Source: Herbaspirillum robiniae
Lineage (GTDB): Bacteria; Pseudomonadota; Gammaproteobacteria; Burkholderiales; Burkholderiaceae_D
DNA length: 64,000 bases
Direction: 5' to 3'
NCBI RefSeq assembly: GCF_002213415.1
Contig: NZ_NJGU01000017.1
Coordinates: 1 to 64,000, forward strand
A program made the position numbers and the translations under genes. Shown in pieces: positions 6,644 through 14,915 of the stretch; the first letter of the stretch is position 1, and each line of letters starts with the position of its first letter. Below the pieces are notes generated by a model. The model made no database searches and had not been told where the DNA came from. It saw nothing but the letters and a program-made list of their open reading frames with translations.

Positions 6644-9622
6644 ATGCATGCCCGCCTGCGCAAACTCTGGATCAGCTGGACCGTCCTCGCCCTGTGCGTG
6701 CTGCTGGCGTCCTCGCTCGGCCTGGGCTGGCTGGCGCAACGCGCGGCCGCCAGGCTGGCCGCGCCGGAGCTGCGCCAGACCGCCGAGGTGATCGGCCGTT
6801 CGCTGGTGCGCGAGATCGAGCGCGCGCTCAACTACCAGGTGCCGATCGACCGCCTGGTCGACGTCGACGGCTGGTTCCGCGAGGCGGTGGACGGCAACGC
6901 CATGCTCGAGGCGCTGGTGCTGGCCGACGCCGGCGGTCGCCAGCTGGCCGCGGTGGGCGCCACGCCGGCGCTGCAGGCGGCCGTCGCACGGCTGCAGCAG
7001 GATGGCGGCGCCGGCGCGATGGTGGACCAGGCGCTCTACTTGGCCGCCATCGAGGTGCGTGGGCGCGACGGCGCCGTCGCCGGGCGCCTGTACGTGGCCA
7101 GCGTGGCACCGCCGCTGGGCTGGCAGGGCTGGTTGTGGTCGCTGGCGGCGGCGCTGCTGCTGGCGGCGGCGGTGTGCTGGTTGCTGCGCGGCCTGGTACG
7201 GCGGCGCCTGCAGCGGCCGTTGCAGGCCTGCATCGCGGCGGCCGAGCAACTGGCCGCGGGCGACCTGCCGCTGCTGCCGCTGGTGGGCGTGCGCGACCCG
7301 GCCACGCAATACCAGGCCTCGCTGGCCGAGCGCATCCACGGCCTGCGTCGCCGCAACGACTACCTGTTGCTCAAGGCCGGCGAGGTGCGCGCGGCCCACT
7401 TCGATCCCGGCATCGTGCAGGCGCTGGACCAGCTGGCCGTCCCGCTGGCGCGCCGCCAGCACAGCGGCAGCCGGACGCTGCCCGAACAGGCCTGGGCGCG
7501 ACGGCGCCTGCCCAGCGGAGCGCAGCGCGCGCTGCTGGCGGCCTGCTCGGCCATCGCACTGATCGGCGCCTGCGCCTGGGGCCTGCATCACGAATACCGG
7601 CTGGCCGACGAGCGCCGCCTGCTGGGCGCCGGCAACCAGGTGCTGCAGCAGGCCTGGCAGGCCACGCTGGACGAAGACCGGGTGCAGCTCGATGCCGAAC
7701 TGAACCGCCTGATGGAGCATCCCGGCATGGCCGCGCTGCTGGCCGGCGACAACGACCAGGCGCTGGACGACGTGCTGGAAGAGGCCTCCACGCCCAGCCT
7801 GATGTTCGCCATCTTCCACCTGGACGGCACGCCGCGCGTGGCCAGCGGCCAGAAGGACGAGACCACCCGCATCGACCCGCTGACGCTGGCGCCGCTGCGC
7901 CAGGCCGGCGCGCGCGGCGGCGCGGCCATCCACGGCGTGTGGCAGAACGCCGCGCACGTCTACCAGAGCGGCGTGGCGCGTCGCATCGACCTCGACGAAC
8001 GCGACACCGACAAGCAGCTGGTGGTGATGGCCGCGCGGCCGCTGGAGGACAGCCTGGCGCGCCTGCGCCGGCGCCTGCAGCAAACCCAGGCCGCGGCGGG
8101 CGAGGCGCCGCCGACCGCCCTGGCCGACCTGCGCGGGCAACCGCTGGCCGACGCCTACGCGCCGCTGGTGGCGCAATGGACGCGCCACGGCCGGCAAAGC
8201 GCGCTGGTGGGCGAAGGCAATGAACCGGCCGCGCTGCTGGCCGTGCTCGGCCTGAACGCTCCCAGCGGTCACGCGCTGGGCACGCTGATCGCGCGCCTGC
8301 CGCTGCCGGCGCAGATGGGCGCGGCCGACGGCGCGCTGGTGCTGGCCTGCCTGGCGCTGGTGGCGGCCGCGCTGGCCACGCTGCTGTTCTACCTGCGCGG
8401 CCTGTTTACGCCGCTGGCGCAGGCCACGCGCCGCCTGGAACGCCTGGCCGACGGCGACACCGACGAGGAAGAACCGGAACAGCAGAACCGCGAGAGCCGC
8501 ATGCTGTACCGCGTGGTGCGCCGCATCGGCGAGAAGATCGACGCCCTGGAAACCCTGCGCCGCTCGCGCGAACGCCAGGGCAAGCGGCAGGCGCGCTTCA
8601 TCCGGCTGCAGATGATGCAGCTGGCCGAGCGCCTGGATGACGTCGCCCGCCGCGGCATCCTGGAAGACCTGGAACGCATCGAACACGCCAGCCGCCCGCA
8701 GGCGCCTTCGGCCGATGCGGCCGTGGCCGCCGACGATCCGCGCCTGGAACGCATCGTCGACGAGTTCGGCATCCTGGCGCTGGGCTTCCAGAACCTGGTG
8801 AGCCGGGTCGGCCAGCAGTACCAGGAGCTGGATCGCCTGGTGGCCGAGCTGCGCGAGGCGCTGCGCACCAAGACCCAGTTCATCGCCCTGCAGCAGGAGC
8901 TGGAGATCGCGCGCAAGATGCAGCTCTCCATCCTGCCGCGCGAGTTCAATTCGCACCCGCTGCTGGAGCTGCACGCGACCATGCTGCCGGCCAAGGAGGT
9001 GGGCGGCGACTTCTACGATTTCTTCGACCTAGACCAGCACCGGGTGGCGCTGGTGGTGGCCGACGTCTCCGGCAAGGGCGTGCCGGCGGCCTTCTTCATG
9101 GCCATCTCGCGTACGCTGCTGCGCGCGGTCGCGCCGTTCTCCGAGAGCGCGTCGTCCTGCATCGCGCGCGTCAACGACCTGCTGGCGGCGGACAACGAGG
9201 AGATGATGTTCGTCACCCTGTTCTACGCCATCCTCGACACCCGCGACGGTTCGCTCTCCTACACCAACGCCGGCCACAACCCGCCCTACCTGCTGCGCGC
9301 GGCCGGCGGCGTGGAAGCGCTGCCCAGCACGCGCGGCATCGCGCTGGCGGTGGCCGAAGACATGGCCTTCCGCGAAGGCGCGGTGACGCTGCAGCCGGGC
9401 GACAGCCTGTTCCTCTTCACCGACGGCATCACCGAGGCCGCCGATCCCGACGGCCAGCTGTACGGCGAGCGGCGCCTGGCCGGCTGCCTGGACGGACTGC
9501 GCGCACTGGCGCCGGCCGAGGCGAACGCGCGCGTGATGGCGGCCATCAAGCATTTCGAGGCCGGCGGCCCGCAAGCCGACGACATCACCTGCCTCATGGC
9601 GCGCTACCGGAGCCGGACATGA
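6644..9622 (+). CDS. Membrane-bound PP2C/SpoIIE-type serine phosphatase with tandem sensor modules (RsbU-like)
   Basis: 992 residues. Membrane segment at about 10-32; periplasmic module 1 (about 33-155); second segment around 158-185; HAMP-like linker; third segment near 290-308; periplasmic module 2 (about 310-560); fourth segment near 565-590; HAMP and coiled-coil linker; and a C-terminal SpoIIE/PP2C domain from about 750. The metal-binding motifs are clear: GGDFYDFF near 786, VVADVSGKGVPAAFFMA near 806, LFTDGITEA near 922, and QADDIT near 976. Such enzymes dephosphorylate STAS antagonists; the likely substrate is the protein encoded at 2916-3260. Its start is 1 base after the preceding stop and its stop overlaps the next start (ATGA). 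Two tandem sensor modules in one phosphatase is an uncommon architecture. Confidence 0.9.
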   Translation: MHARLRKLWISWTVLALCVLLASSLGLGWLAQRAAARLAAPELRQTAEVIGRSLVREIERALNYQVPIDRLVDVDGWFREAVDGNAMLEALVLADAGGRQLAAVGATPALQAAVARLQQDGGAGAMVDQALYLAAIEVRGRDGAVAGRLYVASVAPPLGWQGWLWSLAAALLLAAAVCWLLRGLVRRRLQRPLQACIAAAEQLAAGDLPLLPLVGVRDPATQYQASLAERIHGLRRRNDYLLLKAGEVRAAHFDPGIVQALDQLAVPLARRQHSGSRTLPEQAWARRRLPSGAQRALLAACSAIALIGACAWGLHHEYRLADERRLLGAGNQVLQQAWQATLDEDRVQLDAELNRLMEHPGMAALLAGDNDQALDDVLEEASTPSLMFAIFHLDGTPRVASGQKDETTRIDPLTLAPLRQAGARGGAAIHGVWQNAAHVYQSGVARRIDLDERDTDKQLVVMAARPLEDSLARLRRRLQQTQAAAGEAPPTALADLRGQPLADAYAPLVAQWTRHGRQSALVGEGNEPAALLAVLGLNAPSGHALGTLIARLPLPAQMGAADGALVLACLALVAAALATLLFYLRGLFTPLAQATRRLERLADGDTDEEEPEQQNRESRMLYRVVRRIGEKIDALETLRRSRERQGKRQARFIRLQMMQLAERLDDVARRGILEDLERIEHASRPQAPSADAAVAADDPRLERIVDEFGILALGFQNLVSRVGQQYQELDRLVAELREALRTKTQFIALQQELEIARKMQLSILPREFNSHPLLELHATMLPAKEVGGDFYDFFDLDQHRVALVVADVSGKGVPAAFFMAISRTLLRAVAPFSESASSCIARVNDLLAADNEEMMFVTLFYAILDTRDGSLSYTNAGHNPPYLLRAAGGVEALPSTRGIALAVAEDMAFREGAVTLQPGDSLFLFTDGITEAADPDGQLYGERRLAGCLDGLRALAPAEANARVMAAIKHFEAGGPQADDITCLMARYRSRT

Positions 9623-12060
9623 ACGCCCGCCGCAAACCGCTGTGGATCGGCATCCTGCTGCTGACGCTGGGGGTGGCGCTGCTGCTGTTCATGAACTACG
9701 CCAAGTTTTCCTCCACGCTGGAAGGCCGTGAGCGCGCGCGCCACACGATGCTGGCCACGCACCTGGCCAAGACGCTGGAAGCGCGCCTGGCGCTGGGACT
9801 GGAGCTGGAGGACACGGCCGCGCTGCAATCGGCCTTCCGGCTCGAGCTGCGGCACGACGCGCGCCTGCGCGCCATCGTCGCGCTGGACGCCGGCGGCGGA
9901 CGCCGTATCGTGGTCCAGGATGAGGCCGGCGACGCGCGCGCCGGTGCGCCGGAACTGTGGGAAGAGGCGCGCCGCGCCGCCGCGAGCGGCCAGCCCATGC
10001 CGGAGCGCGGCCAGGCCGGCAGTCTGGCGCTGCCCTTGCAGAACGCCTTCGGCGTGCGCGCCGGCTGGCTGGTGCTGGAATACGACCTGGCCGCCACGCA
10101 GAAACAGGCGCACCAGGCTTTCAACCGCCTGTGGCCGGGCGCGCTGCTGGCGCTGGCCGCGGCGATCGTCTTGCTGGCCATCCTGGCGCCGCGCATGGCG
10201 CGCGGGGTACAAGACGCCGGCGAAGAGAACGACGAACGCCGGCGCGAACAGGGCCGGCGCGCCATGCGTCGCCTGGGCGTGCTGCTGTCGCTGCTGCTGA
10301 TGCTGGTGCAGGGCGCCATCGCCTGGCGCGCCTACGGCCTGTTCAGCGAGGTCGGCGCCGAGGATGCGCCGCGCCTGGCGGCCACCTTCGCCCACACCCT
10401 GACCCCGGGACTGGAGCGCGCGCTGGCGCTGGGCATCCCGATCGAAGACCTGCGCGGGGTGAACGACTGGCTGCAGCCGGCGTTCGCCAACGGCGCCGAG
10501 TTCGCCCGCGTGGCCATCGAGAACAAGGACGGCCGCACGCTGTTCCTGGCCGACAATCCGGCCGCCGGCGAAGACCGCGCGGCCACGGCCGACAGCGTGT
10601 TCCGCTTCGCGCTGACGGTGCGCGGCGAGACCGCCGGCCAGCTGGTGGTGTCGCTCGACCCGAATCCGCTGGCCGAGCGCACGCGCCAGCTCGGCATCGA
10701 GTTCGCCACGCTGCTGGCCATCGGCGTGCTGCTCAGCATGGAGGTCCTGCACGGGATGCTGGCGCGCAACCGCCACGCCCATTCGCAGCACGAGCAAGCC
10801 GACGCCGGGCGCATGCTGGCGCGGCTGCGCCTGCCGCTGTTCCTCTACTTCACCGGTTCGGAGCTGGCGCGCGCCTTCTTGCCGATGTGGGCCAAACAGC
10901 TGGCGCAGCAGCCCCTGCCCCGCCTGTGGGAAGGCACGCCGCTGGAGCAGTGGTTTGCGCCCTTCGCGCTGCTGCCGGAGAGCCTGCGCAGCACGCTGCC
11001 GATCTCCCTGTTCCTGCTGACCATCGCCCTGGTGTCGCCCTTCGCCGGCCGCCAGAGCGCACGTCACGGCCCGCTGCGCCTGCTCAACACCGGCCTGCTG
11101 CTGGCGCTGGGCGGCCATGTCGCCGCGCTGCTGGCCGATTCGCTGCTCACGCTGTGCGTGGCGCGCGTGCTGACCGGGGCCAGCTCGGGCTTCATCACGG
11201 TGGCGGCGTTCGACTATATCGGCCGCAGCGGCGCCCGCGCGCGCGGCATGGCGGTCTACCTGGCGGCCTATGTCGCCGCCGGCATCTGCGGCGCCGGGCT
11301 GGGCTCGCTGCTGGTGGATCGCGCCGGGACTTCGGGCGTGTTCGCGCTGGGCATCGCCTTCACGCTGCTGGCGGCGCTGTCGCTGCTGCACATGCCGCGC
11401 CAGACGCACGCCGCCCATGCGCCCACGCCGCTGTCGGGCGCGCTGCTGCACCTGCTGCGCCAGCCGCGCTTCCTCGGCCTGCTGGTGCTGGTGGGCCTGC
11501 CGATGCAACTGCTGCAGCAGGGCCTGCTGTTCTACTGGGCGCCGCTGGCGCTGTCGGCCCAGGGCGAGTCGACCTCGTTCATCGGCCTGACGATGATGGC
11601 CTATTTCTTCCTGGTGCTGCTGCTCAACGCCCCGGCCGCGCGCTGGGCCGACCGCAGCGGCCGCCACGCCGCCATCGTGCTGGCGGGCCTGGCGCTGGCC
11701 GGCGCCATGGCCTTGCTGGCGGCGCTGGCCGATACGCCGGCGGCGATCGCGCTGGCGGTAGCGGCCATCGGCGTGATCTGGGCCGCCGGCTTCCCGGCGC
11801 AGGGCGCGCTGGTGCTGCGCCTGGGCGAACATGACCTGGCCGGCGTGGCGCCGACGGTGGCCATCGGCGTGTACCGGATGGTCGAGCGCATCGGCGCCAT
11901 GCTGGCCGCGCCGGCGATTGCGCTCATGGTGGCCGGCGCCGGCTATGCCGGCACCTCGGGACTGATCGGCGCGCTGCTGTTGTTGTGCGCGCTGCTGCAA
12001 GGCTGGTTGCTGCTGCGCGACCGCAAGAGCGTGGCAACCGTCGCCGACGACGGCGTATGA
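9619..12060 (+). CDS. MFS permease with duplicated N-terminal periplasmic sensor modules
   Basis: 813 residues. Membrane segment at about 8-27, a first periplasmic domain to about 165, a segment near 170-192, an RR-rich linker, another segment near 217-238, a second periplasmic domain (about 240-360), and a segment near 357-378. A major-facilitator domain then fills about 410-800, with family motifs such as SPFAGRQSARHG and AARWADRSGRHA (the loop 2-3 type G-x-x-x-D-R-x-G-R). The second sensor contains IPIEDLRGVNDWL, closely similar to VPIDRLVDVDGWF in module 1 of the phosphatase encoded before it, which points to a common ancestor. It overlaps that gene by ATGA. It could be a transporter gated by, or reporting to, the phosphatase pathway. 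Substrate unknown. Confidence 0.8.
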   Translation: MNARRKPLWIGILLLTLGVALLLFMNYAKFSSTLEGRERARHTMLATHLAKTLEARLALGLELEDTAALQSAFRLELRHDARLRAIVALDAGGGRRIVVQDEAGDARAGAPELWEEARRAAASGQPMPERGQAGSLALPLQNAFGVRAGWLVLEYDLAATQKQAHQAFNRLWPGALLALAAAIVLLAILAPRMARGVQDAGEENDERRREQGRRAMRRLGVLLSLLLMLVQGAIAWRAYGLFSEVGAEDAPRLAATFAHTLTPGLERALALGIPIEDLRGVNDWLQPAFANGAEFARVAIENKDGRTLFLADNPAAGEDRAATADSVFRFALTVRGETAGQLVVSLDPNPLAERTRQLGIEFATLLAIGVLLSMEVLHGMLARNRHAHSQHEQADAGRMLARLRLPLFLYFTGSELARAFLPMWAKQLAQQPLPRLWEGTPLEQWFAPFALLPESLRSTLPISLFLLTIALVSPFAGRQSARHGPLRLLNTGLLLALGGHVAALLADSLLTLCVARVLTGASSGFITVAAFDYIGRSGARARGMAVYLAAYVAAGICGAGLGSLLVDRAGTSGVFALGIAFTLLAALSLLHMPRQTHAAHAPTPLSGALLHLLRQPRFLGLLVLVGLPMQLLQQGLLFYWAPLALSAQGESTSFIGLTMMAYFFLVLLLNAPAARWADRSGRHAAIVLAGLALAGAMALLAALADTPAAIALAVAAIGVIWAAGFPAQGALVLRLGEHDLAGVAPTVAIGVYRMVERIGAMLAAPAIALMVAGAGYAGTSGLIGALLLLCALLQGWLLLRDRKSVATVADDGV

Positions 12061-12080
12061 AGCAAGGCAAGGAGAATGCA

Positions 12081-13142
12081 ATGAACACGACGACACGCAG
12101 GGTCGGGGGCGCCATCGGCAGCGCGGCGCTGGCGATGACGCTTGCACTGGGGCTGGCAGGCAACGCCTGGCCGGCCGGCAAGAGCCTGGCCGGCGCCGCC
12201 GCGGCGGCGGTGCTGGTCAAGCCCAAGCAGGTCTACCTGATCACCAACCGGGGATGCGAAGAGGTCTGCCGCAGCTTCCAGCACAGCCTGGCCAGCCAGG
12301 GGCCGGTCAACTTCATCCTGCGCGACATCGACGGCGACACCTCGCGCATGCCGCCGCTGGTGGAGGAAGCCCGCCGCCTGCGCCCGGACCTGATCGCCAC
12401 CTGGGGCACCGGCATCACGCTGGCCATGGTCGGCGCCTATGACGCGCCCAGGCGCGAGGGCTATATCAGCGACATCCCCGTGGTCTACATGTATGTCGGC
12501 AATCCGGTGGAATCCAAGGTGGCGCGCGAGGCCGGCCGCTCCGGCCGCGACAACGTGGCCGGCGCCAACACCGCCGTGCCGATGGCCGCGCAGATCAACC
12601 TGCTGAGCGCCTACCGCAAGGTGCGCAAGGTCGGCATGCTGTACAACACCAACGAGCCGGCGGCGGTGGCGCAGGCGGCCGAGGCGCGCCAGAACCTGCA
12701 GTCGCGCAGCATCGAGGTGGCGGAGGTGAAGCTGCCGCTGGGCGCCGACGGCAGGCCCAGCGCCGCCGACATTCCCGGCGCGCTGGCCGCGCTGGCGCAG
12801 CAGAAGGTGGACTTCCTCTACAGCGTCGGCTCGACCTTCACGCTGCAGCAGGTGGAGGCGATCAGCCGGGGCGCCATCGGCCTCGGCCTGCCGATGTTCA
12901 CCTCGGCCGAATCGGCGTTCCGCAAGGGCGACATCCTGCTCGGCCTGATCAGCCCGCTGGCCGGCATCGGCCAGGTCTCGGCCTACCAGGCGGCGCAGAT
13001 CCTGTTCCACGACAAGCGCGCAGGCGATCTGGCCACGCCCACGCTGACGCGCCATTCGGTGCTGATCAACATGCGCGCGGCACGTTCGCTCCGGCTGTAT
13101 CCGCCGATGAAGATGCTGCAGTTCGCCGAGATCGCCGAGTAG
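12081..13142 (+). CDS. ABC-type substrate-binding protein (PF04392 family), orphan
   Basis: 353 residues with an N-terminal signal peptide (hydrophobic stretch around 10-31, ending ...NAWPAG). The body matches the ABC_sub_bind family: VYLITNRGCEEVCRSF, PDLIATWGTGIT, IPVVYMYVGNPV, KVGMLYNTNE and YSVGSTFTLQQVEAI are placed as in TrpX-like binding proteins. Family members are periplasmic receptors for amino acids or related ligands. No permease or ATPase gene is adjacent, so it may serve as a ligand receptor for the sensor proteins of this operon rather than for import. I prefer ATG at 12081 because AAGGAG lies at the right distance; an upstream ATG at 12057 overlaps the MFS stop. Confidence 0.85.
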   Translation: MNTTTRRVGGAIGSAALAMTLALGLAGNAWPAGKSLAGAAAAAVLVKPKQVYLITNRGCEEVCRSFQHSLASQGPVNFILRDIDGDTSRMPPLVEEARRLRPDLIATWGTGITLAMVGAYDAPRREGYISDIPVVYMYVGNPVESKVAREAGRSGRDNVAGANTAVPMAAQINLLSAYRKVRKVGMLYNTNEPAAVAQAAEARQNLQSRSIEVAEVKLPLGADGRPSAADIPGALAALAQQKVDFLYSVGSTFTLQQVEAISRGAIGLGLPMFTSAESAFRKGDILLGLISPLAGIGQVSAYQAAQILFHDKRAGDLATPTLTRHSVLINMRAARSLRLYPPMKMLQFAEIAE

Positions 13143-13195
13143 CGCGGTTAGCGTGATTGGCGTGGGACTGGCAGGTAGCGGCGCATCGCGCCGCC

Positions 13196-14764
13196 TCAGT
13201 TGTTGCGTGAATAGAGCACGCGCAGCGCCGCCTTGCGTTCGTCATCGGGCAGCTGGTTGACCGCGCGCAGGTAGGCGATGGAGGCGTCGCAGGTGGCTTC
13301 GGGATCGGACTGGCGGCGCTCGGGCGAAGACAGGAGCTTGAGCTCGTCCTGGGTCAGCGGCGCCAGCGCCTTGCGGATCACGCGGGTGCGTTCGCCCAGC
13401 GTGAAACGACCGGCGTTGGCCGGGTCGGCGTCGCGCAGCAGGTGCTGGGTCACCAGCTGCTCGCGGTTGGCGAACTCCTGCGGCAAGGCCGCTTGCGGCG
13501 CCTCGCGACCGGCGATCGCATCGGCGCGCGAACGCGGATAGAACAGCTCGCTGCAGGCCGCCGCGCTGATGCCGCGCAGCGCCACCGCCTGGTCCAGCAC
13601 CAGCTGCTGGAATTCGGCCAGCGACGCGTCGGAGGCGATCGGCAACAGCTTGCGGCTCAGGATGCCGACCTGCTCGCGGCCCACCGCCAGGATCTCCGCA
13701 TCGCTGGCCCGCGCCTGCACGCGCGCCCAGGCCAGGTCGACCATGCGCGCGAACTCCTTGGGGTGATAGCGCGCCATGATGTCGAACAGCGCGCCCTTCT
13801 TGAACTCTTCTTCCAGGATGTCGCGCGAGGTGGCGATGGTGGCCAGTTGCGCCGTCTCGCCGCCGGAGGCCAGGCGCGTGAGCACGCCGGCCTGCAGCAG
13901 GCGGCCCAGCTCGGGATACCAGCTCTGGTCGGACGGCGTGTCGGCGATGCGCTCGATGAAGTCGCGCGGCAGGCCCAGCTTGCCGTAGGTGTCCAGCGTC
14001 AGCTTGCGGTCGAAGCTCTTGTTGATGCGGTCGTCGCCGCCCACCGTATACAGGGTATGAAAGCCGATGTGGGCGCGCGGGTCCATCGCGCGGTCGCGCC
14101 CGGCCATGAACGCCAGCGTGCAGGATGAGGAGCATTCCTGCTCGACGTAGGTGTTCAGGCGGTGGCGGCGGATCACGTCGCCCACCAGCTTGCCCTCGCG
14201 CACCCAGCCGCCCGCCGAATACAGCACCACGGTCTGGACCGCGGGATGCGCCTGCAGCATGCGCTCCAGGCCGTCGGCGGCGCCGTCGTTCATGCCGCCT
14301 TGCAGCAGGATGGACTTGCCGTCCACCCGCACCTGGTAGACCACCGGCGGCCCCAGCTGCTTGCCGCGCGCGATGTCGAACTGCTCGCGCAGCGAGTGCG
14401 ACGCGCGGAAGGTGCTGGAGACCAGGCTGATGGCGCCGCACACGATCAGGAACTTGACCGCCACTTCGGCCCAGCGACGTCCGCCGCGCGCCACATGCCG
14501 GCCGGCCGACATCCAGCAGCCGCGCACGCCCCAGATCCACGCGACATAGCTGAAGGCGGCGATGCCCAGCACGCCGGCCACGCCGTAGCGCGCCGGCATG
14601 TCGTTGGTCAGGCGGGCCAGCGCGGAGATCGAGAAGGCCGGCAGCAGCGACGACAGCAGCACCGTGTGCAGCCAGTAGGAACGGGCGAGCGAATAGTCGC
14701 CGCGCCAGTGGCGGCTGAAGAAATTACCTGCGGATGGGGAGGTGCGGGTTACTGCCTGAGACAC
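13196..14764 (-). CDS. Membrane protein with C-terminal ClpP/crotonase-like domain (COG3904-type)
   Basis: 522 residues. The N-terminal 150 residues carry about three membrane segments (around 32-50, 62-82, 105-125). The remainder contains a ClpP/crotonase-fold domain: VVLYSAGGWVREGKLV near 183, then ECSSSCTLAFMAGRDRAMDP near 215 and AHIGFH. This pattern is shared by a poorly studied family of membrane or periplasmic proteins related to SDH/SppA-type proteases. The paired cysteines around the candidate nucleophile (CSSSC) are typical of the family. Whether it is proteolytic is not known. The last 200 residues are helical and unassigned. It faces the preceding operon convergently. Confidence 0.65.
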   Translation of the reverse strand: MSQAVTRTSPSAGNFFSRHWRGDYSLARSYWLHTVLLSSLLPAFSISALARLTNDMPARYGVAGVLGIAAFSYVAWIWGVRGCWMSAGRHVARGGRRWAEVAVKFLIVCGAISLVSSTFRASHSLREQFDIARGKQLGPPVVYQVRVDGKSILLQGGMNDGAADGLERMLQAHPAVQTVVLYSAGGWVREGKLVGDVIRRHRLNTYVEQECSSSCTLAFMAGRDRAMDPRAHIGFHTLYTVGGDDRINKSFDRKLTLDTYGKLGLPRDFIERIADTPSDQSWYPELGRLLQAGVLTRLASGGETAQLATIATSRDILEEEFKKGALFDIMARYHPKEFARMVDLAWARVQARASDAEILAVGREQVGILSRKLLPIASDASLAEFQQLVLDQAVALRGISAAACSELFYPRSRADAIAGREAPQAALPQEFANREQLVTQHLLRDADPANAGRFTLGERTRVIRKALAPLTQDELKLLSSPERRQSDPEATCDASIAYLRAVNQLPDDERKAALRVLYSRNN

Positions 14765-14915
14765 GTGTTACGGTTCCTCGATGGGCTGTGGTCATCCATG
14801 CTGGATGCGCTGATTCCGGCAAGCCGTCAGGATAACGCACTTGCCGGCCGTCGGCCACGGCAACGCCGTTGGCCCCGCCCGGCGGCGCCCGCGGCCGCCT
14901 GCGGCCTGGACCGGT

